Notes: a model not told the origin generated them from the sequence alone. Positions 15,649 to 24,985 are shown, counted from the first letter of the stretch. The stretch: 64,000 nt of DNA from Janthinobacterium aquaticum (GCF_009208565.1 NZ_WFLK01000007.1:1-64000); one strand, 5' to 3'. Numbers and translations: made by a program.

Positions 15649-18600
15649 ATGTCGCACTTCTTTATCCGCCGCCCCATCTTTGCCATCGTCCTGTCGCTGA
15701 TCATTATGCTGGTCGGCGGCATCGCCGTCTTCAAGCTGCCGGTCGAGCAGTTCCCGCCCGTCTCGCCGCCGGTGGTGCAGATTGCCGCCACCTTCCCCGG
15801 CGCCTCGGCCGAAACCATGCAGAACACCGTGATCCAGGTGATCGAGCAGCAGATGAGCGCGATCGACAACCTGCTGTATATGTCGTCGTCGAGCGACGAC
15901 ACCGGCCAGTCGACCACCACCCTCACCTTTGCTCCCGGCACCGATCCCGATATCGCCCAGGTGCAGGTACAGAACAAGCTGCAGTCGGCCACCTCGCGCC
16001 TGCCGGCCGAAGTGCAGCAAGCGGGCCTGCGCGTGACCAAGTCCACCAGCGACTTCCTGATGGTGGCCGGCTTTGTGTCGGACGACAACTCGATGAGCAA
16101 GTTCGATATTTCAAACTATGTCGCTTCCAATATCCAGGATCCGCTCAGCCGCATTCCCGGCGTGGGCAGCATGAATCTGTTCGGCACCCAGTATGCGATG
16201 CGCATCTGGCTCGATCCGGTCAAGCTGACCAGCTATGCACTGACGCCGCTGGACGTGAACCAGGCGATCCAGATGCAGAACGTGCAGATTTCGGGCGGCC
16301 AGCTGGGCGGCTCGCCGTCGGTGGCCGGCCAGGCGCTGAGCGCCACCATTACCCAGGCTACGCTGCTGCGCACGCCCGAGCAGTTCAGCCGTATCCTGCT
16401 CAAAGTCCAGCCCGATGGCGCGCGCGTGCGCCTGGGTGACGTGGCGCGCATTGCGCTGGGCCCGGAAAACTACAATGTGGACGTGCGCTACAACGGCAAG
16501 AGCGCCTCGGGCCTGGGCATCCAGCTGGCGCCCGGCGCCAATGCGCTGGCCACCGCCGACGCGGTGCGCGCGCGCCTGGTGGAGCTGGCGCCGTTCTTCC
16601 CGCACGGCCTGCGCGTGGTGTATCCGAACGATGTGACGCCGTTTATCGAAGTGTCGATCCATGAAGTGGTCAAGACGCTCATCGAAGGGATCATCCTGGT
16701 GTTCCTGGTGATGTATCTGTTCCTGCAGAACCTGCGTGCCACGCTGATACCGTCGATTACCGTGCCGGTGGTCCTGCTGGGCACTTTCGGCGTGATGGCA
16801 GCGATGGGCTTTACCATCAATACCCTGTCGATGTTCGGCCTGGTGCTGGCCATTGGCCTTCTGGTCGACGACGCCATCGTGGTGGTGGAAAACGTCGAGC
16901 GCGTGATGCATGAAGATGGCCTGGCGCCGTTCGAGGCCACGCAAAAAGCCATGGGCCAGATCAGCAGCGCGCTGATCGGCGTGGCGTTGGTACTGTGCGC
17001 GGTGTTCGTGCCGGTGGCCTTTTCCAGCGGCACGGTGGGCGCCATCTACCGCGAATTTTCACTGACTATTGTTGCCTCGATGCTGCTGTCGGTGTTCGTG
17101 GCTTTGACGCTGACGCCGGCACTGTGCGCGATGGTGCTTAAACGACCCGACCCGAACCACCATGAAAAACGCGGCTTTTTCGGCTGGTTCAACCGCGCCT
17201 TCGATAAACGCCGCGACGGCTATCTGGGTGGCGTAACCGCCATCGTGCACAAGCGCGGGCGCTGGATGCTGGTCTATGGCGCACTGATCGCGCTGGTGCT
17301 GTGGCTGTTCCTGCGCCTGCCCGGCGGCTTCCTGCCCAATGAAGACCAGGGCTATATGTTCGTGCAGGTGCAAACGCCTGCCGGCAGCACCCTGGAGCGT
17401 ACCGGCGCCGTGCTCGATGAAGTGTCGAACTACCTGCTCAAGGATGAATCGGCGATGGTCGACGCCACCATGATGATCAATGGTGCCAACTCCAACGGCC
17501 GTGGCCAGAACCTGGGCCGCTTGTTCGTGCGCCTCAAACCCTGGGGCGAGCGCGAAGACGCCAAACTGTCGGTATCGGCCCTGACGGCGCGCATCGCTGC
17601 GCGCTACGCCAGCTACCAGGGCGCGCTGATCCAGCCGATCGAGCCGCCGCCTATCCGTGGCCTCGGCTCCGCTTCGGGCTTCTCGTTCCAGTTGCAGGAC
17701 CGCGGCAATCTCGGCCACGAAGCGCTGGCAAAAGCGCGCGACCAGTTGCTCGAGCTGGCCAGGCAAGACCCGGACCTGATGCAGGTGCGCTTTACCGGCC
17801 AGGCCGACAACCCGACCTACAAGATCAATATCGACCATGAAAAGGCGGCTGCGCTGGGCGTGTCGCTGAGCGACGTCGACCAGACTTTTTCAACCGCCTG
17901 GGGCTCGAAATACATCAACAATTTTTTCGACACCGACAACCGCATCAAGCGCGTCTATGTGCAGGCCGACGCGCCGTTTCGCATGAATCCCGACGATATC
18001 CGCCTGCTGCACGTGCGTAACAAGCAAGGTCAGATGGTGCCGTTTTCGGCCTTTGCCACGGCCACTTGGTCATGGGGTTCGCCGGCCATGCAGCGCTATA
18101 ACGGCGTCGAGTCGGCCGAGATCCTTGGCAAGCCGGCTGCGGGAAAAAGTACCGGCCAGGCGATGGCGGCGATGGAGCGCCTGGCACAGCAGCTGCCGCA
18201 GGGCATCGGCTACGAGTGGAGCGGCATCTCGCTGCAGGAATCAAAAGCCGGTGCCCAGGCGCCGCTGCTGTATGCACTGTCGATCCTGGTGGTGTTCCTG
18301 AGCCTGGCCGCGCTGTATGAAAGCTGGACGGTGCCGGTCTCGGTGATCCTGGTGGTGCCGATCGGTGTACTGGGCGCGCTTGGTGCGGCCAGCCTGTTTG
18401 GCATGTCCAATGATGTGTACTTCCAGGTGGGACTCTTGACCACCATCGGCCTGTCAGCCAAGAACGCGATCCTGATCGTTGAATTTGCGCGCGAACTGCA
18501 GCAGCACGGCGCCACGCCGTTCGCTGCCGCCATGGAAGCGGCCAAGCTGCGACTGCGCCCGATTATCATGACCTCGATGGCGTTTGTGCTGGGCGTATTG

Positions 18601-18786
18601 CCGCTGGCGCTGGCGTCTGGCGCCGGCGCGGCCAGCCAGAAGGCGCTGGGCATCGGCGTGATCGGCGGCATGTTGGCCGCCACCTTCCTGGCCACCTACA
18701 TGATTCCGCTGTTTTACGTGCTGGTGGCGGGCAAGCCCAAGCCGCAACCCGTTGCAGTTGCAGCAGCAGCTGAAGGAGCACACTGA
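15649..18786 (+). CDS. RND multidrug efflux pump, inner membrane subunit (HAE1 family)
   Basis: 1045 residues, the standard AcrB/MexB length, with the ribosome site AAGGA. The N-terminus FFIRRPIFAIVLS is typical of the hydrophobe/amphiphile efflux family. Proton-relay residues sit where AcrB has them: D407-D408 (LVDDAIVVVENVERV) and K938 (LSAKNAILIVEFARE). Two large periplasmic loops (about 30-335 and 560-870) provide porter and docking domains. It should export hydrophobic compounds by proton antiport through the channel encoded next. The substrate range cannot be read from sequence. It overlaps the channel gene by one base (TGATG). Confidence 0.95.
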   Translation: MSHFFIRRPIFAIVLSLIIMLVGGIAVFKLPVEQFPPVSPPVVQIAATFPGASAETMQNTVIQVIEQQMSAIDNLLYMSSSSDDTGQSTTTLTFAPGTDPDIAQVQVQNKLQSATSRLPAEVQQAGLRVTKSTSDFLMVAGFVSDDNSMSKFDISNYVASNIQDPLSRIPGVGSMNLFGTQYAMRIWLDPVKLTSYALTPLDVNQAIQMQNVQISGGQLGGSPSVAGQALSATITQATLLRTPEQFSRILLKVQPDGARVRLGDVARIALGPENYNVDVRYNGKSASGLGIQLAPGANALATADAVRARLVELAPFFPHGLRVVYPNDVTPFIEVSIHEVVKTLIEGIILVFLVMYLFLQNLRATLIPSITVPVVLLGTFGVMAAMGFTINTLSMFGLVLAIGLLVDDAIVVVENVERVMHEDGLAPFEATQKAMGQISSALIGVALVLCAVFVPVAFSSGTVGAIYREFSLTIVASMLLSVFVALTLTPALCAMVLKRPDPNHHEKRGFFGWFNRAFDKRRDGYLGGVTAIVHKRGRWMLVYGALIALVLWLFLRLPGGFLPNEDQGYMFVQVQTPAGSTLERTGAVLDEVSNYLLKDESAMVDATMMINGANSNGRGQNLGRLFVRLKPWGEREDAKLSVSALTARIAARYASYQGALIQPIEPPPIRGLGSASGFSFQLQDRGNLGHEALAKARDQLLELARQDPDLMQVRFTGQADNPTYKINIDHEKAAALGVSLSDVDQTFSTAWGSKYINNFFDTDNRIKRVYVQADAPFRMNPDDIRLLHVRNKQGQMVPFSAFATATWSWGSPAMQRYNGVESAEILGKPAAGKSTGQAMAAMERLAQQLPQGIGYEWSGISLQESKAGAQAPLLYALSILVVFLSLAALYESWTVPVSVILVVPIGVLGALGAASLFGMSNDVYFQVGLLTTIGLSAKNAILIVEFARELQQHGATPFAAAMEAAKLRLRPIIMTSMAFVLGVLPLALASGAGAASQKALGIGVIGGMLAATFLATYMIPLFYVLVAGKPKPQPVAVAAAAEGAH

Positions 18787-20210
18787 TGAACCGTTTGAAA
18801 ATTACCGTGGCGGTCGCCAGTGCGCTGCTGCTTGCCGGCTGCTCGCTGCAGGAACCCCACCAGCGCCCCGAAGCGGCGCGCGACAGCTACCCAAGCGGCG
18901 CCGCCTATGCGCCCAATGACAGCAGCAGCGCGGCAGCGGCCGATACCGGCTGGGCAGAATTTTTGGGCGACCCGGCCCTGCGCCAGCTGGTGCGCATTGC
19001 GCTCGACAACAACCGCGACCTGCGCGTGGCCATGCTGCGCGTCGAGCAGGCGCGCGCCCAGCTGCAACTGCAGCGCGCTGCCAACTTGCCGCAAGTGGGC
19101 CTGGCGGCCAACAGCAGCACTGCCAAGAACAACTCGGCCAGCAGCAGCGATGCCAGCCGCAATCACGGCGTCACGCATAACCAGAGCGTGGGCCTGTCAA
19201 GCTCGTGGGAGCTCGATCTGTTCGGCCGCCTGGGCAGCCTGAACGACGTGGCGCGCGAACAGTATCTGGCCACCGGTTATGCACGCCAGGCAGCGCAACT
19301 GGCGCTGGTGGCGCAGGTCAGCGAACAGTATCTGGCGATGCTGGCCTATGGCGAACAGCTGGCTGTCAGCAACGAGACGGCGCGCGCGGCGCAGGAGTCA
19401 CTGCGCATCGTCAAGCTACGCTTTGACACCGGCACCGGCTCCGAGCTTGACGCCACGCTGGCGCAAGGCACCTTGCAGCAGGCGCAGGCCAACCAGGCCG
19501 CGCTCACGCGCCAGCAGGCGCAGGCGAAAAATGCGCTGGAGCTGTTGCTGGGCCAAGCCGTGCCAGCCGACCTGCCAGCGGCCACGCCGCTGCGCCAGCT
19601 GGCGCTGCTGACCGATATTCCGGCCGGCCTGCCGTCCGAGCTGCTGCTGCGCCGTCCCGACGTGCAGCAGGCCGAAGCCCAGCTGCGCGCCGAAAACGCC
19701 CGTATCGGCGCCGCGCGCGCCGCTTTCTTCCCGCGCATTTCGCTGACCGCCACAGCCGGCACGGCCAGTTCCTCGCTGGGCAATCTGTTCCAGGCCGGCT
19801 CCGGCTCCTGGTCGTTTGCGCCACAACTGCTGCTGCCGCTGTTTGACGGCGGCGCCAACCAGGCCAATCTCGATGCGGCCCGCATCGGCAAGGATATCGG
19901 CGTGGCGCAGTACCAGAAAAGCGTGCAGGTGGCGTTTCGCGAGGTCGCCGACGGCCTGGCTGCGCGCGGCACGTACGAGTCGGAACTGGCGGCACGCCAA
20001 GCCTATAGCGAGACGCAGCAGCGCCGGCTGGCGCTGGCCGAACTGCGCTACGACAACGGCGTGGACGACTACCTGAGCGTGCTTAACGCCAAGACTGACC
20101 TGTACAATGCACAGATCGCGCTGGTCACGGCACGCCTGAACCGCTGGAACAGCCTGCTGGAACTGTATCGCGCCTTGGGCGGCGGCTGGCGCGAGCACGG
20201 CGCAAGCTGA
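18786..20210 (+). CDS. RND efflux outer membrane channel lipoprotein (NodT/OprM family)
   Basis: 474 residues. The lipobox LAGC gives lipidated Cys19. Two TolC-like repeats follow, including WAEFLGDPALRQLVRIALDNNRDLR near the start, SWELDLFGRL, the RRPDVQQAEAQLRAENARIGAARAAFFPRISL-type block (split here by its parts RRPDVQ and RIGAARAAFFP), and LPLFDGG. It forms the trimeric outer membrane tunnel used by the adaptor and pump upstream. Its start overlaps the pump stop, and the response regulator follows 18 bases after its stop, so all five genes are probably one transcript. Confidence 0.94.
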   Translation: MNRLKITVAVASALLLAGCSLQEPHQRPEAARDSYPSGAAYAPNDSSSAAAADTGWAEFLGDPALRQLVRIALDNNRDLRVAMLRVEQARAQLQLQRAANLPQVGLAANSSTAKNNSASSSDASRNHGVTHNQSVGLSSSWELDLFGRLGSLNDVAREQYLATGYARQAAQLALVAQVSEQYLAMLAYGEQLAVSNETARAAQESLRIVKLRFDTGTGSELDATLAQGTLQQAQANQAALTRQQAQAKNALELLLGQAVPADLPAATPLRQLALLTDIPAGLPSELLLRRPDVQQAEAQLRAENARIGAARAAFFPRISLTATAGTASSSLGNLFQAGSGSWSFAPQLLLPLFDGGANQANLDAARIGKDIGVAQYQKSVQVAFREVADGLAARGTYESELAARQAYSETQQRRLALAELRYDNGVDDYLSVLNAKTDLYNAQIALVTARLNRWNSLLELYRALGGGWREHGAS

Positions 20211-20228
20211 TATTGGACGAGGCGGGCA

Positions 20229-20909
20229 GTGAAATTACTCTTAGTGGAAGACAACGAGCGCGTCTCGCGCTTCGTCATCAAGGGCCTGAGCGAGGCCGGG
20301 CACACGGTCGACCATGCCGACAATGGCCGCGACGGCATGTACCACGCCGTTAGCGCCACCTATGACGCCATTATCATGGACCGCATGCTGCCCGGCGGCA
20401 TTGACGGCCTGGCCATTGTCGAGACGCTGAGGAAAAGCGGCAACCGGGTGCCGATCCTGATCCTGAGCGCGCTCGATGGGGTTGACGAACGCATCCGTGG
20501 CTTGAAAAGCGGCGGCGACGATTACCTGATCAAGCCGTTTGCCTTTGGCGAACTGCTGGCGCGCCTCGACGCGCTGCTGCGCCGCTCGCAGGAAAAAAGC
20601 GTGGAAACCAGCCTGGCGCTGGGCGGCCTGTCGATCGACCTGCTGACCCACAAGGTGATGCGCGACGGACGCACCCTGAGCCTGCAGCCGCGCGAATTCA
20701 AGCTGCTCGAATACCTGCTGCGCCATGCCAACCAGGTGGTCACGCGCACCATGCTGCTGGAAAACGTGTGGGACTACCATTTCGACCCGCAGACCAATGT
20801 GATCGACGTGCATATCAGCAAGCTGCGCCAGAAGATCGACGCCGGTTTTCCCACCCAGCTGCTGCGCACCGTGCGCAGCGCAGGCTATATGCTGAGCGAC
20901 CATGCCTGA
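20229..20909 (+). CDS. OmpR/PhoB-family response regulator
   Basis: 226 residues from a GTG at 20229. The receiver domain (1-115) has the acidic pair E7-D8, phosphoacceptor D51 (IIMDRMLPG), a Ser at 80 and K102 (YLIKPF). The C-terminal winged helix (about 130-225) has LQPREFKLLEYLLRHANQVVTR and DVHISKLRQKID. It overlaps the sensor kinase gene by 8 bases. It sits directly downstream of the RND genes in the same orientation, as in other efflux loci with a local two-component system, so control of the pump operon is the likely role. Confidence 0.93.
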   Translation: MKLLLVEDNERVSRFVIKGLSEAGHTVDHADNGRDGMYHAVSATYDAIIMDRMLPGGIDGLAIVETLRKSGNRVPILILSALDGVDERIRGLKSGGDDYLIKPFAFGELLARLDALLRRSQEKSVETSLALGGLSIDLLTHKVMRDGRTLSLQPREFKLLEYLLRHANQVVTRTMLLENVWDYHFDPQTNVIDVHISKLRQKIDAGFPTQLLRTVRSAGYMLSDHA

Positions 20910-22293
20910 GCGCCTGCGCCTGTTCAGGCTGCCCGGCTTTTCAGCGCGCACGATCGCCGTCGGCTACGTTACCGTCAGCCTGCTGGTGCTGGCCATGTTT
21001 GCCGGCCCGCTCTGGTACACCTGGAAAATCACGGTCGAAGGCGTGCGCACGGAACTGCTGCAGACCGATACCGAGCGCCTGAGCAGGCTGTTTGCCAGCA
21101 ATGGCCCGGGCGCGCTGTCGGTAGCGATCGAAGCGCAGACCAGCGGCACCTATCAGGGCGTGGGCCGCCTGATGCTGTTCATGGCGCCCAATGGCGTCAA
21201 GCTGGCCGGCAATCTGGATGGCTGGCCCAAAGGCGCGCCCGAGAACACCAGCCCCTGCGCCGCCAATATCATGGTCGACGGCGTGCCGCAGCGCGTGGAG
21301 ATGATTCATACCGTTTTGCCCGGCGGCTATCGGCTGCTGGTGGCCAGCAATCTCAATCGCTTTGAACAACTGGAAAAGCTGTTCGTGCGCGGCCTGCTCG
21401 GTTGCGCCGCTGCCGTGCTGCTGGTGGCCGTACTGGGCGCACTGTTGTTCCGGCGCGTGATGCTGCGCAAGGTCGACAGCATCAGCCAGACCACCAGCGC
21501 CATCATGGCCGGCAAGCTTACCCAACGCCTGCCTGCGCCGCACCGTGGCGATGAACTGGAAATGCTGACCCATACCGTCAACGGCATGCTCGACCAGATT
21601 GAGCACTTGGTGCACAGCGTGCAGGATGTGTCGAACGCGATTGCGCACGACCTGCGCACGCCGCTGACCGAGCTGCGCGCGCGGCTTGAAGAACTGTCCG
21701 TCACGCGCCCTGCCGAAGAAGAAACCTACCAGGAAATCGATGCGGCAATCAATGACGTCGACCGCGTGATGGCGATCTTCAACGCGCTGCTGCGCCTGGC
21801 CGAAATCGACAGCGGCACGCGCCGCGGCGGTTTCGTGCCGGTCGACCTGGCGCGCCTGGCAGCCGAGGTGACGGAATTCTACCTGCCGGTGGCCGAACTC
21901 AATGATGTCGGCCTGACCTTCGCACCGCAAGGCATGCTGCACACCGTCGGCGACCCGCTGCTGCTGGCCCAGGCGCTGGGCAACCTGGTGGAAAACGCGC
22001 TGAAATACGCGCCGGCGCACAGCCAGATCATGATCGGCGCGCGGCGCTGCGGTGAACTCGATATCGAACTGACGGTGGCCGACAACGGCCCCGGCGTGCC
22101 CGAAGCCGAACGCGCGCGCGTGGTCGAGCGCTTCTATCGCAGCGACGCCAGCCGCGGCACGCCCGGCGTGGGCCTGGGCCTGGCGCTGGTGTCGTCAGTG
22201 GCGCGGCTGCATGGCGGGGTGCTGAGGCTGGAAGACAATGCGCCGGGGTTAAGGGCGGTGCTGTGCCTGAATGTGCCACGGGTGGCCATGTAA
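20902..22293 (+). CDS. Sensor histidine kinase
   Basis: 463 residues. TM1 (about 17-38), a periplasmic sensor of about 120 residues, TM2 (about 160-182) and HAMP (about 184-237) precede the catalytic core. The phosphoacceptor is H249 in AIAHDLRTPL. The ATPase has the N box NLVENALKYAP (361-371), DNGPGVP (394-400) and GVGLGL (422-427). It phosphorylates the regulator encoded by the overlapping upstream gene. Its TAA stop (22291-22293) is formed by the first bases of a palindromic repeat (TAATCCGAC), so the operon runs straight into that repeat. Confidence 0.93.
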   Translation: MPERLRLFRLPGFSARTIAVGYVTVSLLVLAMFAGPLWYTWKITVEGVRTELLQTDTERLSRLFASNGPGALSVAIEAQTSGTYQGVGRLMLFMAPNGVKLAGNLDGWPKGAPENTSPCAANIMVDGVPQRVEMIHTVLPGGYRLLVASNLNRFEQLEKLFVRGLLGCAAAVLLVAVLGALLFRRVMLRKVDSISQTTSAIMAGKLTQRLPAPHRGDELEMLTHTVNGMLDQIEHLVHSVQDVSNAIAHDLRTPLTELRARLEELSVTRPAEEETYQEIDAAINDVDRVMAIFNALLRLAEIDSGTRRGGFVPVDLARLAAEVTEFYLPVAELNDVGLTFAPQGMLHTVGDPLLLAQALGNLVENALKYAPAHSQIMIGARRCGELDIELTVADNGPGVPEAERARVVERFYRSDASRGTPGVGLGLALVSSVARLHGGVLRLEDNAPGLRAVLCLNVPRVAM

Positions 22294-22400
22294 TCCGACA
22301 ACACCCATGCGCCAACAATGTTGTCGGATTACGCGGCGTACCGCCGCTAATCCGACCTACGCGTGAATGGGTCGAGGTTGTCCATATAATCCGACGCGTG
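22291..22400. repeat. Palindromic intergenic repeat, copy 1 (partial or degenerate)
   Basis: TAATCCGACAAC at 22291 pairs with GTTGTCGGATTA at about 22320-22331. A GCGGCGTACCGCCGC hairpin and CTAATCCGACCTAC (to 22361) follow. A remnant ATAATCCGAC with a repeated CGCGTGAATG lies at 22385-22400. The outer left arm found in copies 2-4 (GTAGGTCGGATTA) is missing here; the repeat begins with the stop codon of the sensor kinase. It may serve as an mRNA end structure between the kinase and convergent ispF. Confidence 0.8.
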
Positions 22401-22433
22401 AATGTCTCGCGCGTGGCGGTTGATCGAAATTCG

Positions 22434-22958
22434 TTACGCCATCAACAACAACGCGACCGCTTCCGCCGCCATCCCCTCTTCCCGTCCCAGGTAGCCGAGC
22501 TTTTCATTGGTCTTGGCCTTGATATTGACCTGGCCCACCGTCACCCCGAGGTCTTCGGCCACGTTGGCGCACATGGCGCCGATATGCGGTGCCATTTTCG
22601 GACGCTGGGCGATAATGGTGGCGTCGATATTGCCGACCACATAGCCGGCCGCGCGCACGCGGGCAGCGGCCTCGCGCAGCAGCGTGCGCGAGTCGGCGCC
22701 CTTGAAGCGCGCGTCAGTATCGGGGAAATGGCGGCCGATATCGCCCAGTGCAGCGCCGCCCAGGATGGCGTCGGTAATCGCGTGCAGCAGCACGTCGGCG
22801 TCCGAGTGGCCCAGCAGGCCCAGGTGGTGCGGGATCTTGACGCCGCCAACGATCAGGTCGCGGTTTTCCACCAGTGCGTGGCAGTCGTAGCCCTGGCCGA
22901 TACGGAACGGTAATACAGGAGTGCTTGTCACAGGAGTGCTTGTCATACGGTCTTTCAA
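22434..22958 (-). CDS. ispF: 2-C-methyl-D-erythritol 2,4-cyclodiphosphate synthase
   Basis: 174 residues. It forms the cyclic diphosphate of the MEP isoprenoid pathway. Family motifs are clear: [11 protein letters not shown] (metal Asp and His), [46 protein letters not shown] and [14 protein letters not shown]. The start could be at 22958 or at the second Met (22946). The first residues carry a 15-base tandem duplication encoding TSTPV twice, probably a neutral N-terminal expansion. It overlaps ispD by 4 bases, so the two enzymes are translationally coupled. Confidence 0.95.
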   Translation of the reverse strand: MKDRMTSTPVTSTPVLPFRIGQGYDCHALVENRDLIVGGVKIPHHLGLLGHSDADVLLHAITDAILGGAALGDIGRHFPDTDARFKGADSRTLLREAAARVRAAGYVVGNIDATIIAQRPKMAPHIGAMCANVAEDLGVTVGQVNIKAKTNEKLGYLGREEGMAAEAVALLLMA

Positions 22959-23668
22959 AATGAGGCGTGGTTCAGATACAGTTCTGCAATGGCGATATCG
23001 CGCGGCAGCGTGACTTTCAGGTTGCGCGGATGCCCTTCGACCAGCCGTGGCGACAGGCCCAGCGCTTCGATGGCCGAGGCATCGTCGGTAATCGCGGCGG
23101 GATCAGCCGCTTCCGACAGCGCACGGCGCAGCAGCGCACAGGAAAACATCTGCGGCGTCTGCGCCAGCCAAAGGCCGTCGCGCGGCACGGTGGCCTGCGA
23201 CAGTTGCTCGATCCCTGTCGCTGCTCGCTTGACGGTATCGACCACCGGCAGGGCCAGCAGGCCACCGGCCGGATGGTTGCCGACTTCATCGATCAGTCTG
23301 GCGATCAGCGCCGGCGTCAGGCCCGGGCGGGCCGCATCATGCACCAGCACCTGGTCATGCTCCTGCAGTACGCCTTGCAGCGCAACGAGCGCGTTCAAAA
23401 TGGTTTCCATGCGGGTGGCGCCGCCGCAGCGCAGCACCGTGACGCCGTGCGCAGGGACTACCCCGGCAATCATGCCGTCGTCGGCGCTGACCACCACATA
23501 GGTATGCGCAATACGGGGACTGGCAAGAAAGGCGTCGATGGCGTGGCGCAGCATCGGCTTGCCGGCCACTGGCAGATATTGCTTGGGGCTGCCTGCAGCC
23601 ATGCGTGCTCCCACGCCGGCAGCAGGAATCAGCGCGATATAACGCGCCGCTGGTATGTGTTCGGTCAT
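22955..23668 (-). CDS. ispD: 2-C-methyl-D-erythritol 4-phosphate cytidylyltransferase
   Basis: 237 residues from ATG 23668. A longer frame to 23884 only adds Arg/Pro-rich residues in another gene's shadow. It makes CDP-methylerythritol in the MEP pathway. The nucleotide-binding start [20 protein letters not shown] is textbook Isp[14 protein letters not shown] and the later [11 protein letters not shown] are the other family motifs. It overlaps ispF by 4 bases downstream. The preceding secreted-protein gene ends at 23679, 10 bases upstream, so all three may share a transcript. Confidence 0.96.
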   Translation of the reverse strand: MTEHIPAARYIALIPAAGVGARMAAGSPKQYLPVAGKPMLRHAIDAFLASPRIAHTYVVVSADDGMIAGVVPAHGVTVLRCGGATRMETILNALVALQGVLQEHDQVLVHDAARPGLTPALIARLIDEVGNHPAGGLLALPVVDTVKRAATGIEQLSQATVPRDGLWLAQTPQMFSCALLRRALSEAADPAAITDDASAIEALGLSPRLVEGHPRNLKVTLPRDIAIAELYLNHASF

Positions 23669-23678
23669 TGCTGCTTTC

Positions 23679-24380
23679 TTATTGCTTGCCGGCCGGCGGC
23701 GCCTTGCCGGCCAAACTATTCTGGATTTCGCCATTGCAGGCCTTGCCCAGGCGCGCATATTCCTGCGGCGAATCGATGGCGGCCTGCAGCACCTCCACCT
23801 TGCGCATTTCGGCCTTGATATAAGGCAGCCAGCCGGTATCGATCTCGCGCGCCAGCTGGGCCTTGGCGGTACCGCTGCGCGCATACAGCGGACGCGCCTC
23901 GAAGCGTTTGGCCAGCGCGGCGCGCACGGTCTTTTCCACGCGCGGCAGATGATCCATATAGGTTTTCAGGTGCCGCAGCTCATGCGTGAGTATCTCACGA
24001 TAGGCACAGCTGTCGGGCGCAAATTCGCGGCCGATGTAAATCACCACCGGCACATAGGTAATGCTGACGCTGATCTGCGGCGCCACGCATTCGTAGCCGC
24101 TGGCGGGGTCCTGCAGCATCGGGCCGGCCAGCGCGATCCTGACCTGCGACTCGGTCTTTGTCAGCCCCAGCACAAAGGCATTGCGGCGCGCCTCGCCCTT
24201 CATCACCGTGAGCGCCTTGTAGGGCAGATGGTTGTCGATGCTGTAGCCGTTCTGCTGCGCCGTCAGCACCGACACGGTTTTGCTGATGCTGTCTTCGCAG
24301 CGGATCTGGAACGGCGTGCGTGTCTGCGCCTGCGCACTGAAGCCGCAGCAGGCCAGCAGCAGAAACAGCAGCACGCGCAT
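23679..24380 (-). CDS. Secreted protein with an HExxH motif (putative zinc metalloprotease)
   Basis: 233 residues with a signal peptide (1-18, ending SAQA). I do not recognise a named family with certainty. A HELRH motif at 133-137 (H133, E134, H137) follows CAYREILT, which fits a gluzincin-type zinc site, as in small DUF922-like periplasmic proteases. Four Cys after the signal (C28, C98, C125, and one near the C-terminus) could form disulfides. The C-terminal third is helical. It lies between the NUDIX gene (9 bases) and ispD (10 bases), probably in the same transcript. Proteolytic activity is untested inference. Confidence 0.65.
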   Translation of the reverse strand: MRVLLFLLLACCGFSAQAQTRTPFQIRCEDSISKTVSVLTAQQNGYSIDNHLPYKALTVMKGEARRNAFVLGLTKTESQVRIALAGPMLQDPASGYECVAPQISVSITYVPVVIYIGREFAPDSCAYREILTHELRHLKTYMDHLPRVEKTVRAALAKRFEARPLYARSGTAKAQLAREIDTGWLPYIKAEMRKVEVLQAAIDSPQEYARLGKACNGEIQNSLAGKAPPAGKQ

Positions 24381-24388
24381 GGCTGCAA

Positions 24389-24946
24389 TCAGCCCGGCTG
24401 CCAGGCGCCGCTGGTAATCTTGTCGAGCCAGAAGATGCCGATCACGGTTTTCACATCGGTAATGGTGCCGTCGCGCACCCAGTCGAGCAGCTGCGGCACG
24501 GTCGCCGTAAAGGTCTCCAGAAACTCGCCTTCGTCGAGCTGGCGTTCGCCCGCCACCAGGCCGCGCGCCAGGAACAGTTCCAGGTGCTCGTCGGAGTAGG
24601 CAATCGCGTTATGGATGGTCGAGACGAACTGCCAGTCGCTGGCCGTGTAACCGGTTTCTTCCAGCAATTCACGTTTGGCGCAATCGAGATGGGCTTCACC
24701 GGCATCGATCTTGCCGGCCGGGAACTCGATAAACACCTGGTTCAGCGGATAGCGGAACTGGCGCTCCATCAGTACCGTGCCGTCGTCGAGCAGCGGCAGG
24801 ATCACGACCGCACCCGGATGCAAAATATATTCGCGGCTGGTGATCTTGCCGTCCGGCAGGCTGACGCGGTCCTTGCGTACCTTGAGAAAGCCGCCGTCAT
24901 ACACCACTTCGCCGTCGACCTTCGTTTCATTCAATTGCGTGCTCAT
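24389..24946 (-). CDS. NUDIX hydrolase, ADP-ribose pyrophosphatase-like
   Basis: 185 residues from ATG 24946, with AAGGAAA upstream. The NUDIX box is complete: G-KIDAG-E-x7-RELLEETGY. The N-terminal beta-rich part (VVYDGGFLKVRKDRV, ILHPGAVVILPLL) and YPLNQVFIEFPAGKID match the NudF/ADP-ribose pyrophosphatase subgroup that splits ADP-ribose to AMP and ribose 5-phosphate. The longer frame to 25147 runs back through a terminator and is rejected. A canonical terminator of the nuo operon ends 13 bases before its start, so expression must come from read-through or from a promoter overlapping that hairpin. Confidence 0.9.
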   Translation of the reverse strand: MSTQLNETKVDGEVVYDGGFLKVRKDRVSLPDGKITSREYILHPGAVVILPLLDDGTVLMERQFRYPLNQVFIEFPAGKIDAGEAHLDCAKRELLEETGYTASDWQFVSTIHNAIAYSDEHLELFLARGLVAGERQLDEGEFLETFTATVPQLLDWVRDGTITDVKTVIGIFWLDKITSGAWQPG

Positions 24947-24959
24947 CTGATTTCCTTGT

Positions 24960-24985
24960 AAAAAAAAACGGCGCCAGAGGCGCCG
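24960..24985 (-). terminator. Terminator of the nuo operon, immediately before the NUDIX gene
   Basis: On the minus strand CGGCGCC (24985-24979) and GGCGCCG (24975-24969) form a 7-bp GC stem with a TCT loop. Nine T residues follow (24968-24960). It lies 16 bases after the DUF2818 stop and about 13 bases before the NUDIX ATG. Confidence 0.85.

Noticed and set aside
22291..22400. CRISPR-like repeat array
   Set aside because: The repeats here are nested palindromes without equal spacers and occur as single copies at distant sites.
23668..23884. N-terminal extension of IspD
   Set aside because: Arg/Pro-rich residues overlapping the end of the HExxH gene; the IspD fold begins at ATG 23668.
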